From the NCBI RefSeq assembly GCF_004001245.1, contig NZ_AP018724.1:1728501-1792500 (forward strand): a stretch of DNA of 64,000 nucleotides, given 5' to 3'. The number at the start of each line of letters is the position of its first letter. Position 1 is the first letter of the stretch. The notes below the pieces were generated by a model that saw only the letters and a program-made list of their open reading frames with translations, had not been told where the DNA came from and did no database searches. Positions 29,418 to 38,552 of this stretch are shown here, one piece after another. Source of the DNA: Sulfurivermis fontis. Its GTDB lineage: Bacteria > Pseudomonadota > Gammaproteobacteria > Thiohalomonadales > Thiohalomonadaceae. The translations under genes were made by a program, and so were the position numbers.

Positions 29418-30518
29418 TTATCTCTCAACGGACGCCGGAATGATCGGCGTGGCCGAGTGCACCTCGCCGTTCTGGCCACGCTGGCGCAGGAAATGATCCA
29501 TCAGCACGATGGCCATCATCGCCTCGGCAATGGGCGTGGCGCGGATGCCGACACAGGGGTCGTGGCGGCCGGTGGTCACCACCTCCACCGGCTCACCGTG
29601 CAGGTTCACGCTGCGACCGGGGATGCGCATACTGGAGGTCGGCTTGAGGGCGATGGAGGCGATGATGTCCTGGCCGCTGGAGATGCCGCCGAGGATGCCG
29701 CCGGCGTTGTTGGACAGAAACCCCTGTGGCGTGATCTCGTCGCGGTGCTCGGTGCCCTTCTGCTCCACACAGGCAAAGCCGGCACCGATTTCCACGCCCT
29801 TCACCGCATTGATGGACATCAGGGCATGGGCCAGGTCGGCGTCGAGGCGATCGAAGATGGGCTCGCCCAGGCCGGGCGGCACGCCGGTAGCGACCACGTT
29901 GATACGCGCGCCCACCGAATTGCCCTCCTTGCGCAGGGCGTCCATGTATTCCTCCAGCTGCGCCACCTTGGTGGCATCGGGGAAGAAGAAGGCGTTCTGC
30001 TCCACCGCGTCCCAGTCGAACTGTTCGGCCTTGATGGGACCGAGCTGCATCATGTAGCCGCGGATCTCGATGCCGTGGCGGTGCAGGTATTTCTTGGCGA
30101 TGGCACCGGCGGCGACGCGCATCGCCGTCTCGCGCGCCGAGGAACGGCCGCCGCCGCGGTAGTCGCGCAGACCATATTTCTGCTGGTAGGTGTAGTCGGC
30201 ATGACCGGGGCGGAATTTCGCGGCGATATCCGAGTAGTCCTTGGAGCGCTGATCGGTGTTTTCAATCAACAGGCCGATAGGCGTGCCGGTGGTGCGTCCC
30301 TCGAACACGCCGGACAGGATGCGTACCTGATCCTCCTCGCGGCGTTGCGTGGTATGGCGCGAGGTGCCGGGCTTGCGGCGGTCCAGGTCGTGCTGCAAAT
30401 CCGCCTCGCACAGTTCGAGGCCGGGCGGACAGCCGTCGACGATGGCGCCCAACGCCGCACCGTGGCTCTCGCCGAAGGTGGTGACGGTAAACAGTTTGCC
30501 GATGCTATTGCCTGACAT
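29418..30518 (-). CDS. aroC: Chorismate synthase
   Basis: 366 residues. Last step of the shikimate pathway, using reduced FMN. All three family signatures are visible: [18 protein letters not shown] near the start, the central [21 protein letters not shown] and the C-terminal [18 protein letters not shown]. Length is normal. The gene follows a 259-base gap containing only a degenerate open stretch. Confidence 0.98.
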   Translation of the reverse strand: MSGNSIGKLFTVTTFGESHGAALGAIVDGCPPGLELCEADLQHDLDRRKPGTSRHTTQRREEDQVRILSGVFEGRTTGTPIGLLIENTDQRSKDYSDIAAKFRPGHADYTYQQKYGLRDYRGGGRSSARETAMRVAAGAIAKKYLHRHGIEIRGYMMQLGPIKAEQFDWDAVEQNAFFFPDATKVAQLEEYMDALRKEGNSVGARINVVATGVPPGLGEPIFDRLDADLAHALMSINAVKGVEIGAGFACVEQKGTEHRDEITPQGFLSNNAGGILGGISSGQDIIASIALKPTSSMRIPGRSVNLHGEPVEVVTTGRHDPCVGIRATPIAEAMMAIVLMDHFLRQRGQNGEVHSATPIIPASVER

Positions 30519-30527
30519 AGTGGCGCC

Positions 30528-30720
30528 TATTGTAACGATTTATCGGCACAGCGTCCCCGGGCCTTGAAGCCAAGACAAAGACCGATGCCATAGTAACGGA
30601 TGTGGTCGGAATAAAACTGGCCGTGGGGGTGTTGCCGTCGTCGCCCGCCAGCATCGGCGCACGCGGCGCTGGCCCGGCTGATGGGCGCCGAATTCCAGTT
30701 CGACCGCGAGACTCACATCG
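30528..30720 (-). pseudogene. Possible degenerate C-terminal gene remnant between hemN and aroC
   Basis: The 259-base gap between hemN and aroC has no intact gene, but one minus-strand frame, open from a stop near 30710 to a TAG near 30530, ends in a credible outer-membrane-like tail (GQFYSDHIRYYGIGLCLGF, then [12 protein letters not shown]). A neighbouring frame upstream carries a beta-strand-like segment (DVSLAVELEFGAH). This could be a frameshifted relic of a small beta-barrel protein, or chance. No start codon or ribosome site supports expression. Confidence 0.3.
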
Positions 30721-30777
30721 GGGCTGAAACCGTGTTCCTCCCAGGCATTGACGGCGAGGCCGCAGGTCCGGCCCACG

Positions 30778-32181
30778 TCAGATCACTTTCGAGAAACGCT
30801 GATTGGCCTTCTCGCGCAGGTAACGATCGAAGGTCATGCAGATATTACGGATCAGCAGCTTACCGACCGGCTGCACCCGGATGTGGCCGGCGTCGACGGT
30901 GAGCAGCCCGTCAGCCTGCATCGCCGCCAGTTCTTGCAGTTCGGTGGCGAAATAGCTGTCGAAGTCGATGCCGAACTGCTGCCCCATCTTGGCCTTGTCG
31001 AGATGAAAATGGCAGATCAGTTCGGTGATCACCGCGCGGCGCAATACATCGTCGTCACTCAGCTCGATGCCGCGGAACACCGGCAGGCGGCCGGCATCGA
31101 TGGCCTCGTAATAGGCCTCCAGCTCCTTCAGGTTCTGGGCATAGCAGCGTCCCACCTGGCCGATGGAGGTGCTGCCCAGGCCGACGAGATCGCAGTCGGC
31201 ATGGGTGGAGTAGCCCTGGAAGTTGCGGTACAGGGTGCCGCTGCGCTGCGCCACGGCCAGTTCGTCATCGGGTTTGGCGAAGTGGTCCATGCCGATGTAG
31301 ACATAGCCCGCGGCGGTGAGCTTTTCGATGGCCATCTGCAGGATGGCCAGCTTCTCCTGCGGCGCCGGCAGTTCCTCGGCGTTGATGCGACGCTGCGGCT
31401 TGAACAACTCGGGCAGGTGGGCATAGTTGAACACCGACAGGCGATCGGGCGAAATCTCCAGAATCTTGTCCAGGGTGGCGGAAAAGCTCACCACGCTCTG
31501 GAACGGCAGCCCGTAGATCAGGTCGATGCTGATGGACTTGAAACCCTCGCGTCGTGCCGCCGCCAGCGCCGCCATGGTCTCCTGCTCCGACTGCAGGCGG
31601 TTGACCGCCTTCTGTACGCGCGGGTCGAAGTCCTGCACGCCGAGACTCATGCGGTTGAAGCCGAGCTGGCGCAGCAGGGCGATGGTGTCCACCTTCACTT
31701 CACGCGGGTCGATCTCGATGGAGTATTCGCCGCTGTCGTCATCGCGCAGGTTGAAGCACTCGCGTGTCTTGGCCATCAGCGCAGTCATCTCGCTGTGGCT
31801 GATGAAGGTGGGCGTGCCGCCGCCCCAGTGCAGCTGATCCACGGTGCGGTTCTTGTCGAACAGCGCGCCCTGGAGTTCCAGCTCGCGGTGCAGCCGCTCA
31901 AGATACGGCGCCGAACGGGTACGGTCCTTGGTGACCACCTTGTTGCAGCCGCAGTAGAAGCACACCGTGTCGCAGAACGGGATGTGGAAATACAGCGACA
32001 GCGGGTTGCCGCGCTGGTTGCTTGCCTCGACATAGCGCCGGTAATCATCGGCGCCGAAACCGTCATGGAACTGCACCGCCGTGGGATAGGAGGTATAGCG
32101 CGGCCCGGACTTGTCGTAGCGCTTGATCAGCTCCGGGTCGAAGACGATCTGCTGGTTGCTGCTGTCATGCTGCTTGCTCAT
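30778..32181 (-). CDS. hemN: Oxygen-independent coproporphyrinogen III oxidase
   Basis: 467 residues. Radical SAM enzyme of heme synthesis that decarboxylates coproporphyrinogen III without oxygen. The [4Fe-4S] motif is C70-x3-C74-x2-C77 followed by C79 (PFCDTVCFYCGCNK). HWGGGTP and the C-terminal HemN region (MTFDRYL) are present. Full HemN length and the extended N-terminus (PRYTSYPTAVQFHDGF) separate it from HemW. Start set at 32181 with a GGAGGAG ribosome site. Confidence 0.97.
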   Translation of the reverse strand: MSKQHDSSNQQIVFDPELIKRYDKSGPRYTSYPTAVQFHDGFGADDYRRYVEASNQRGNPLSLYFHIPFCDTVCFYCGCNKVVTKDRTRSAPYLERLHRELELQGALFDKNRTVDQLHWGGGTPTFISHSEMTALMAKTRECFNLRDDDSGEYSIEIDPREVKVDTIALLRQLGFNRMSLGVQDFDPRVQKAVNRLQSEQETMAALAAARREGFKSISIDLIYGLPFQSVVSFSATLDKILEISPDRLSVFNYAHLPELFKPQRRINAEELPAPQEKLAILQMAIEKLTAAGYVYIGMDHFAKPDDELAVAQRSGTLYRNFQGYSTHADCDLVGLGSTSIGQVGRCYAQNLKELEAYYEAIDAGRLPVFRGIELSDDDVLRRAVITELICHFHLDKAKMGQQFGIDFDSYFATELQELAAMQADGLLTVDAGHIRVQPVGKLLIRNICMTFDRYLREKANQRFSKVI

Positions 32182-32211
32182 GCCACTCCTCCACACCGCC
32201 GCAGGCAGTGC

Positions 32212-32532
32212 TCATTCACTCTCGGTGTCGAGACCTTCTTTGTGGGTCTTATTGATCATCGCCAGCAGGTCCGCAAAGGGAATGCGGCTGCGGAAGCGGT
32301 TGACGATGTCCATGAACGGCAGGTCGGTCTTGCCGAACTCGTAGCTGCCGTCGGCCATGCTGCGGCGCAGGTCCTTCAGCATCTGTTCCAGGGTGGCGAG
32401 ATACGGCGGCACGGCGCCCATCTCCTCGGCGTCGTATTCATAGCTGGAACGCAGCTCATCCACCTCGACGATGGCGCTGTCCACCATGCCGACATATTGC
32501 TGGGCCGTTTTCGGTCGCAAACTCAAAGCCAT
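32212..32532 (-). CDS. Conserved hypothetical protein, helical
   Basis: 106 residues; I cannot name the family. Acidic, helical and without signal peptide or membrane segment (QQYVGMVDSAIVEVDELRSS, YLATLEQMLKDLRRSM). The gene lies 30 bases upstream of hemN on the same strand, so cotranscription with hemN is likely. The REP-like hairpin lies upstream of it. Coding is supported by the natural composition and the tight spacing. Confidence 0.75.
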   Translation of the reverse strand: MALSLRPKTAQQYVGMVDSAIVEVDELRSSYEYDAEEMGAVPPYLATLEQMLKDLRRSMADGSYEFGKTDLPFMDIVNRFRSRIPFADLLAMINKTHKEGLDTESE

Positions 32533-32562
32533 GATTCACTCCTGCAACAACATTACATCGAT

Positions 32563-32610
32563 TGTAGGAGCGGCTGTGCCGCGACGGGTCGCGGCACAGC
32601 CGCTCCTACA
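32563..32610. repeat. REP-like perfect palindrome
   Basis: tgtaggagcggctgtgccgc at 32563 onward is a perfect inverse of the right half ending at 32610 (gcggcacagccgctcctaca). The arms are about 22 bases with a 4-base loop. The head gtaggagcggc is the recurrent REP word known from Pseudomonas, Stenotrophomonas and relatives. It lies between prmB and the helical hypothetical gene and follows the prmB stop by 12 bases. No transposase of the RAYT type is in the window. Confidence 0.9.
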
Positions 32611-32621
32611 GAGAAATATTT

Positions 32622-33545
32622 TCAACGCACCAGACGGAACAGGCTGCGATATTCGCGCACCTGCTCGGCGGTGAGCAGAAACACGCCGTGGCCGCCGCGC
32701 TCGAACTCCAACCAGGTGAAAGGCACTTCCGGCAGGCGTTCGGCCAGGGCATGCCAGCTGTTGCCCACCTCGACGATGAGGATGCCGTCGCGGGTCAGGT
32801 GCAGCGAGGCCTCCTGCAGAATGCGCAACACCAGATCGAGACCATCCTCGCCGGCGGCCAGGGCCAGCTTGGGTTCGTGACGATATTCCGGCGGCAGTGC
32901 CGCCATGTCCTCGGCATCCACGTAGGGCGGATTGCTGACGATGATGTCGTACTTGCGGCCGGACAGGTTCTGGAACAGGTCCGACTGCACTGCATGCACC
33001 CGTCCTTCCATGCCGTGCTTCTCGATATTGATCTCCGTCACCGCCAGGGCATCGGCGGAGATGTCCACCGCATCCACCTCGACATGGGGCAGATAGGCGG
33101 CGCAGGCGATGGCGATGCAGCCACCACCGGTACACAGGTCCAGCACGCGCTCCACCTGGTTGGGATCGAGCCACGGCTCGAAACCGCGTTCGATCAGCTC
33201 GGCGATGGGCGAACGCGGGATCAGCACGCGCTTGTCCACGTAGAACGGCATGCCGGCAAACCAGGCCTCATGGGTCAGATAAGGGGCCGGCAGGCGGGCA
33301 TCGATACGGCTGTCCAGAATATCCACCACCGCCTTCTTTTCCGCCTCGGTCAGGCGCGTGTCGAGATAGGGCTCGGCGATATCCGGCGGCAGGTGCAGGG
33401 TATGCAGCACCAGATAGGCCGCCTCATCCAGGGCATTGTCGGTACCGTGGCCGAAATGCAGCTTCGCAGCGGCAAAGCGGCTCATCCCCCAGCGGATGAA
33501 GTCGCGTACCGTCTGCAGCCGCGTCATTGCGTCTTCGCGATCCAT
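32622..33545 (-). CDS. prmB: Ribosomal protein uL3 glutamine N5-methyltransferase
   Basis: 307 residues. SAM-dependent methyltransferase. The SAM loop is [15 protein letters not shown] (about 135-149), DAVDIS follows at 158-163, and the NPPY glutamine-binding motif is at 205-208 ([11 protein letters not shown]). The long N-terminal domain starting [27 protein letters not shown] is specific to PrmB rather than PrmC. It is 3 bases after the mog-type gene. Confidence 0.95.
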   Translation of the reverse strand: MDREDAMTRLQTVRDFIRWGMSRFAAAKLHFGHGTDNALDEAAYLVLHTLHLPPDIAEPYLDTRLTEAEKKAVVDILDSRIDARLPAPYLTHEAWFAGMPFYVDKRVLIPRSPIAELIERGFEPWLDPNQVERVLDLCTGGGCIAIACAAYLPHVEVDAVDISADALAVTEINIEKHGMEGRVHAVQSDLFQNLSGRKYDIIVSNPPYVDAEDMAALPPEYRHEPKLALAAGEDGLDLVLRILQEASLHLTRDGILIVEVGNSWHALAERLPEVPFTWLEFERGGHGVFLLTAEQVREYRSLFRLVR

Positions 33546-33548
33546 GAT

Positions 33549-34097
33549 TCAGTCCTGCGGCTTCTTGGCGTGCTTGGGACGGAAGGCGGCGATCACCTCC
33601 GGCCGCGTTTCCAGATAGGGGCCTTCGATGAGATCGATGCAGTACGGCACGGCGGGGAACACCGCATCGAGGCAATCCTTGATGGCCGAGGGCTTGCCCG
33701 GCAGATTGATGATCAGGGAGCGACCGCGGATGCCGGCGATCTGGCGCGACAGGATGGCGGTGGGCACGAACTTGAGCGACACGGCGCGCATCTGCTCGCC
33801 GAAGCCGTCGAGGATCTTGTCGCACACGGCCGCGGTGGCCTCGGGGGTGATGTCGCGCGGCGCCGGGCCGGTACCGCCGGTGGTCACCACCAGGCAGCAG
33901 CCCTGCTCGTCGCACAGTTCGCGCAGCGCCGCCTCGACCTGGTCCTGCTCGTCCGGCACCAACCGCGCCACGCCCTCCCAGGGGGTGGCGAGGGCCTGTT
34001 GCAGCCAGTCCTGAATGGCCGGGCCGCCCAGGTCTTCATATTCGCCGCGGCTGGCGCGGTCGGAGACGGTGACGATACCGATACGTACGTTCTGCAT
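33549..34097 (-). CDS. Molybdopterin adenylyltransferase (Mog/MoaB family)
   Basis: 182 residues. It activates molybdopterin by adenylylation for molybdenum insertion. The substrate-binding motif is TTGGTGPAPRDITPEAT, and the N-terminus is VRIGIVTVSDRASRGEYED. The acidic loop and SLIINLPGKPSAIKDCL fit MogA more than MoaB, but the two cannot be separated with certainty by eye. Start at 34097 (MQNVRIGIV); the frame is open further up without homology. Confidence 0.92.
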   Translation of the reverse strand: MQNVRIGIVTVSDRASRGEYEDLGGPAIQDWLQQALATPWEGVARLVPDEQDQVEAALRELCDEQGCCLVVTTGGTGPAPRDITPEATAAVCDKILDGFGEQMRAVSLKFVPTAILSRQIAGIRGRSLIINLPGKPSAIKDCLDAVFPAVPYCIDLIEGPYLETRPEVIAAFRPKHAKKPQD

Positions 34098-34179
34098 GGG
34101 AATCCTGGCTGGAGAGTTTCGGGCCGGGTATTGTACCCGCATCCGCGCCGCTTGGGGCCCGTATCCCCTTGGCGGCGCG

Positions 34180-34905
34180 TCAGAAGTCGTACACCAGGGT
34201 GACCGCGCTCAGGGTGTCGGTCTTCTCCACGCCGGCCGGCACGTCGCTGTTGTGCTTCACCGTCAGGGAGAGCTTGAGGGCGAACCGGCTGTTGATGCGC
34301 ACGCTGAGGGCGGACACGGACTCGGTATAGGTATTGTTCTCGCCGCTCTCCACCAGCAGTTCCTCGGTGAAGCGGGAGGTGGGGCTGACGGCCCAGCCCA
34401 GCCTGGCCGCACCGCGCACGATGGCCTCGTCTTCCCTTTGCCGTCCGGTTTCCCGGCTGTGACGGCCACCGGCACCGATTTCCAGGTCCAGTTCGACGCT
34501 CTCGGTCTTCACCACCCGGCGGCCATAGCCCACCGCCTCGGAGAACTGGTAGTCGTAGCCGCTGAAACGGTCGTCCTCGTAACGCACGGTGACGAACAGG
34601 TAGTCGGTGGGGGTAAAACGGTAGTCGCTCTTGCCGCTGGCGAGGTAGCGCTCGGCGGTGATGGTGTCGCCGTCGGAGGTGCGCAGCCCCTCGAGACGGC
34701 CTTCATGGCGCCAGTTTTCGATGAGATAGCGCAAGCGTACCTTGGCATTGATGCTGCGGGTATCGGTGTTGCCGCTGGTGGTGACCAAGCCCAGCTCGGC
34801 CTCGCCGCCGAAACCGGGGGCCTCCTCCGCCGCGCTTACCGCCCCCGTCCCACAACCCAGCAACAGCGCCGCACACGGCGCCAAAATCCTGATGAAATTT
34901 CCCAT
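34180..34905 (-). CDS. DUF481 family outer-membrane protein
   Basis: 241 residues. A signal peptide (about 1-25, ending VSAAE) is followed by alternating beta strands typical of the DUF481 barrel: AELGLVTTSGNTDTRSINAK, YLFVTVRYEDDRFSG, then repeated strand-turn units. It ends with an aromatic residue (LVYDF) as outer-membrane barrels do. The role of the family is unknown; salt-induced homologues exist. Confidence 0.9.
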   Translation of the reverse strand: MGNFIRILAPCAALLLGCGTGAVSAAEEAPGFGGEAELGLVTTSGNTDTRSINAKVRLRYLIENWRHEGRLEGLRTSDGDTITAERYLASGKSDYRFTPTDYLFVTVRYEDDRFSGYDYQFSEAVGYGRRVVKTESVELDLEIGAGGRHSRETGRQREDEAIVRGAARLGWAVSPTSRFTEELLVESGENNTYTESVSALSVRINSRFALKLSLTVKHNSDVPAGVEKTDTLSAVTLVYDF

Positions 34906-34989
34906 GACCGGGACAGGCTACCGGCCGGGTCAGGTCGATTCAACCCGCAATTCCACAGGGTTATAGGTGACGATTTCCCCGACAGGCGC

Positions 34990-36105
34990 TCAGCGCGCGG
35001 CATAGTCGCGCAGCCGCACCGGCTGGCGCCTGCTGCCCCAGTGGCCGGGTTGCGCCTCGAACACGCCGGCGCAGGCGGTGCCGCAGGACTGGCACTTGCC
35101 GGCGGCATCCAGCTGCCAGGCGGTGATGGTGTAGCCGTCGCGGCCGATGAGCTGGTGGCCACAGTGATGGCAATAGGTGCTCTGCCCCTCGGGGTCGTGC
35201 ACGTTGCCAGTGAAGGCATAGCGCACACCGTTGTCCATGGCGATGCGCCGCGCCAGGGTCAGCGTTTCCCGCGGCGTCGGCGGGGTGTCCAGCATCTTCC
35301 AGTCCGGATGGAAGGCGGTGAAGTGCATGGGTACGTCCGGCCCCAGTTCCTTCACCACCCACTGGGTCATGGCATCGATCTCCGCCGCGGCGTCGTTGTG
35401 GCCGGGGATCAGCAGCGTGGTCAGCTCCAGCCAGACCTTGGTCTCGTGCTTCAGATACAGCAGGGTGTCGAGCACCGGCTGCAGGTGACCGCCGGTGAGC
35501 TTGTGATAGAAGTCTTCGGTAAAGCCCTTCAGGTCGACGTTGGCCGCATCCATATAGTCGTAGAACTCGCGCCGCGGCTCGGCGCAGACATAGCCGGAGG
35601 TGACCGCCACCGACTGGATGCCGTGCCTGCGGCACTCCCTGGCCACGTCGATGGCGTATTCATGAAAGATGATCGGGTCGTTGTAGGTGTAGGCCACGCT
35701 GCGGCAACCGAGGTCGGCGGCGGCGCGGGCGATCACCTCCGGCGTGGCCTGGTCCAGCAGGGTATCCAGTTCGCGCGACTTGCTGATGTCCCAGTTCTGG
35801 CAGAACTTGCAGGCCAGGTTGCAGCCGGCGGTGCCGAAGGACAGCACCGGGGTGCCGGGCAGGAAGTGGTTGAGCGGCTTCTTCTCGATGGGGTCCACGC
35901 AGAAGCCACTGGAGCGGCCCCAGGTGGCCAGCACGATCTTGCCGCCGAGGTTGCCGCGCACGAAACACAGCCCGCGCTGGTTCTCCTTCAGCTTGCAGTA
36001 GCGCGGGCACAGGTCGCATTGCACGCGGCCATCGCCCAGCGCGTGCCAGTACTTGGTGTCGACGATGCTGGACGGCTCGACGCCGTCGAAATTGGCTGTT
36101 TCCAT
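34990..36105 (-). CDS. amrS: AmmeMemoRadiSam system radical SAM enzyme
   Basis: 371 residues. The radical SAM cluster motif is C95-x3-C99-x2-C102 (GCNLACKFCQNWD), and the N-terminal cysteine-rich start QCDLCPRYCKLKENQRGLC is typical of this subgroup. A C-terminal zinc-ribbon-like part (YCHHCGH, then CQSCGTAC) follows the barrel. It is the radical SAM member of the AmmeMemoRadiSam set and is divergent from the Memo-like and AMMECR1-like genes across 79 bases. The reaction is not known. Confidence 0.93.
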   Translation of the reverse strand: METANFDGVEPSSIVDTKYWHALGDGRVQCDLCPRYCKLKENQRGLCFVRGNLGGKIVLATWGRSSGFCVDPIEKKPLNHFLPGTPVLSFGTAGCNLACKFCQNWDISKSRELDTLLDQATPEVIARAAADLGCRSVAYTYNDPIIFHEYAIDVARECRRHGIQSVAVTSGYVCAEPRREFYDYMDAANVDLKGFTEDFYHKLTGGHLQPVLDTLLYLKHETKVWLELTTLLIPGHNDAAAEIDAMTQWVVKELGPDVPMHFTAFHPDWKMLDTPPTPRETLTLARRIAMDNGVRYAFTGNVHDPEGQSTYCHHCGHQLIGRDGYTITAWQLDAAGKCQSCGTACAGVFEAQPGHWGSRRQPVRLRDYAAR

Positions 36106-36138
36106 GGCTGCCCTCCGCCGTGAACCCGCGCCGCCGGG

Positions 36139-36163
36139 GCGCTATAGTTGTTAACCATAGCGC
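36139..36163. promoter_or_regulatory. Dyad in the amrS-amrB divergent promoter
   Basis: gcgctat at 36139-36145 is a perfect inverse of atagcgc at 36157-36163, with an 11-base centre containing gttaac. It overlaps a tatagt that could be a -10 element. Its position between two divergent genes of one system suggests a shared operator, but no regulator gene is next to it. Confidence 0.5.
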
Positions 36164-36184
36164 ATCGAGCCCCAGGAGTCCGTC

Positions 36185-36982
36185 ATGCCGAAGATCCGCC
36201 ACCCCGCCGTCGCCGGCCTGTTCTATCCCGCCGATCCGATCCAGCTGCGCCAGATGGTGCAGGAGTTCCTGCGCGCCGCCGCAAGCGGCGACGGCGCGCC
36301 GCCCAAGGCCATCATCGCCCCCCACGCCGGCTACATCTACTCCGGGCCGGTAGCGGCCAGCGCCTATGCCCGCCTCGCACCGCTGCGCGGCACGGTGACG
36401 CGGGTGGTGCTGCTCGGACCGTCGCACCGCGTCGGCTTCCTGGGTCTGGCCAGCAGCAGCGCCGACTATTTCCGCACCCCGCTGGGCGACATCCCGCTGG
36501 ACCGCGCCGCCGTCGACAGTATCAGCCCCCTGCCCCAGGTGCATGCCCTGGACGAGGCGCACAGCATGGAACACAGCCTGGAGGTGCACCTGCCCTTCCT
36601 GCAGGAAGTGCTGGGCGAGTTCGCCCTGGTGCCGCTGGTGGTGGGCGATGCCTCAGCCCAAGAGGTGGATGAAGTTCTCGAACAACTGTGGGGCGGACCC
36701 GAGACGCTGATCGTGATCAGCTCCGACCTGTCGCACTACCACGAGTACGCCACCGCCCAGGCCATGGATCGCCGCACCGCCCAGGCCATCGAGGAACTGC
36801 GCTACCAGGACCTGCGCAGCGAGGCCGCCTGCGGCCGCAATCCGGTGCGCGGCCTGCTGCTCGCCGCCCGGCGTCGCGGCCTCCACGCCACCACCATCGA
36901 CCTGCGCAACTCCGGCGACACCGCCGGACCGCGCGACCAGGTGGTCGGCTACGGCGCCTGGCTGTTCCGCGAGGCCGCATGA
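36185..36982 (+). CDS. amrB: AmmeMemoRadiSam system protein B (Memo-like)
   Basis: 265 residues of the Memo family, related in fold to class III extradiol dioxygenases. Conserved features are the start RHPAVAGLFYPADP, H47 in IIAPHAGYIYSGPVA, LGPSHRVGF, EHSLEVHLPFLQ and SSDLSHYH, the histidines being the expected metal ligands. It overlaps amrA by 4 bases (ATGA) and is divergent from amrS. The enzymatic role is undefined. Confidence 0.95.
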   Translation: MPKIRHPAVAGLFYPADPIQLRQMVQEFLRAAASGDGAPPKAIIAPHAGYIYSGPVAASAYARLAPLRGTVTRVVLLGPSHRVGFLGLASSSADYFRTPLGDIPLDRAAVDSISPLPQVHALDEAHSMEHSLEVHLPFLQEVLGEFALVPLVVGDASAQEVDEVLEQLWGGPETLIVISSDLSHYHEYATAQAMDRRTAQAIEELRYQDLRSEAACGRNPVRGLLLAARRRGLHATTIDLRNSGDTAGPRDQVVGYGAWLFREAA

Positions 36983-37572
36983 CCATGATCAGCCCCGCCG
37001 GCCGGCAGACCCTGCTGCAAATCGCCCGCGACTCCATCCGTCACGGCCTCGACCACGGCCGCCCGCTGACGGTACACGCCGCCAACTACCCGGAAGAACT
37101 GCGCCCGTTGCGCGCCAGCTTCGTCACCCTGCAGCGCCACGGCGAGCTGCGCGGCTGCATCGGTACTCTCGAAGCCCTGCGCCCGCTGGCGGAAGACGTC
37201 GCCTACCACGCCTGGGCGGCGGCCTTCGAAGACCCGCGCTTCGCGCCGCTGGCCGAATGGGAACTGGAAGGGCTCGACATCCACATCTCCATCCTGAGCC
37301 CGCCGGAACCGCTGCACTTCGAAAACGAGGCCGACCTGCTGCGACAACTCCGCCCCGGCCGCGACGGCCTCATCCTGCGCGACCGCGGCCACCGCGGCAC
37401 CTTCCTGCCCAGCGTGTGGGAATCCCTGCCGCAACCCCGCGACTTCTGGCAACACCTCAAGCTGAAGGCCGGCCTGCCACCGGACTGGTGGTCGGACACC
37501 CTGCAGGTGGAGCGCTATACCACGGAGAGTTTCGGCGACGAGACAGTACACCACCGGCACATGAGCAATTAA
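36979..37572 (+). CDS. amrA: AmmeMemoRadiSam system protein A (AMMECR1-like)
   Basis: 197 residues. The family signature LRGCIGTLEA is at 57-66 (the LRGCIG hexapeptide of AMMECR1), followed by AWAAAFEDPRFAPLA and a C-terminal DFWQHLKLKAGL. It is coupled to amrB by ATGA overlap, so the two are probably made together and may form a complex. No catalytic mechanism is known for this family. Confidence 0.95.
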   Translation: MTMISPAGRQTLLQIARDSIRHGLDHGRPLTVHAANYPEELRPLRASFVTLQRHGELRGCIGTLEALRPLAEDVAYHAWAAAFEDPRFAPLAEWELEGLDIHISILSPPEPLHFENEADLLRQLRPGRDGLILRDRGHRGTFLPSVWESLPQPRDFWQHLKLKAGLPPDWWSDTLQVERYTTESFGDETVHHRHMSN

Positions 37573-37594
37573 TCACCCGACGTTACAGAGCCGG

Positions 37595-38464
37595 CTACTG
37601 CACCTTCGCCGGCACACACTCCCCCACCGATCCCGGCATGCACACCACGCCGCCGCGCCACACGGCGTGGTCCAGCTTGGCGCCGGCGAGATTAACGCTG
37701 TCCAGATCGACGGCGCTGAGGTCGGCGTAGGACAGGTCGGCGTTTTCCAGGCTGACGTTGTCCAGGTCGGTGTTGCGCAGGGTGGCGCCCTTGAGATTGG
37801 CGCCCTTGAGATTGGCGCCGCGCAGATTGGTCAGGGTGAGGTTGGCGTAGGCAATGTCGGCACCGGCAAGATTGGCGGCACGCAGCACGGTGCCGGTGAG
37901 ATTGCTGTTGCGCAGGTTGGCGCCGGCGAGATCGGCATTGGGATACTGGCGTCCCTCCAGGCGGCAGTTGCTCCAGTTGATGCCGGGGGCCGGCGCGGCC
38001 TCGCACTGCGGGTCGCTGGGCTTGGGACCGGAGGGCAGCAGGAAGGGGATCGCCACCAGGCCCACCAGGATCACGGCGACGATCAGATAATCGCGCCGGC
38101 TGATCAGCGTGCCGGGGCGCTCATCCGCACCGCCGCTGGGATGAGTGAAGACCATCGAACCGGCGCTGCGCCGCTCGGTGCCCGGCGGTGTCCCCTTCAC
38201 CTCGCGGCGCTCGTCGGCCCAGCGCCGGGCGGCGGCGAGGTGCTGTTGCGCCTCCTCGTCGTCGGGGTGGGCGCGGGCGTTACGCACCACATCGGGAATC
38301 AGTTCCGGCACGGCGGCCACCCGCCGCCACTCCTGGCGGTCGCGGCTCACCTCATCCTGTTCGCTGATGCGCTGCAGCAGGATGTAGCGGGACACCAGGC
38401 CGGCCGGGAACGGTCCCTTGACCTCCTTGCCGCGCCGCACATACCAGTTCTGCGTTTCCTTCAT
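37595..38464 (-). CDS. GYF-like / transmembrane / pentapeptide-repeat protein
   Basis: 289 residues. The N-terminal segment (about 5-55, WYVRRGKEVKGPFPAGLVSRYI) looks like a bacterial GYF_2-type domain. A charged linker follows, then one transmembrane helix (about 128-146, YLIVAVILVGLVAIPFLL). A pentapeptide-repeat right-handed helix fills about 170-272 in A(N/D)LxG style. The C-terminal cysteine pair (VCMPGSVGEC) and C153/C162 suggest a periplasmic location. Function unknown. It is convergent with amrA and divergent from fliK. Confidence 0.85.
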   Translation of the reverse strand: MKETQNWYVRRGKEVKGPFPAGLVSRYILLQRISEQDEVSRDRQEWRRVAAVPELIPDVVRNARAHPDDEEAQQHLAAARRWADERREVKGTPPGTERRSAGSMVFTHPSGGADERPGTLISRRDYLIVAVILVGLVAIPFLLPSGPKPSDPQCEAAPAPGINWSNCRLEGRQYPNADLAGANLRNSNLTGTVLRAANLAGADIAYANLTLTNLRGANLKGANLKGATLRNTDLDNVSLENADLSYADLSAVDLDSVNLAGAKLDHAVWRGGVVCMPGSVGECVPAKVQ

Positions 38465-38552
38465 CGCGGGAGCATCCCTTTGTTGTCGTTGGCAATGACT
38501 TATACTGCATCATGGTAACACCGCCAAGCCACCCGACCCGCCCTGTCATTCC

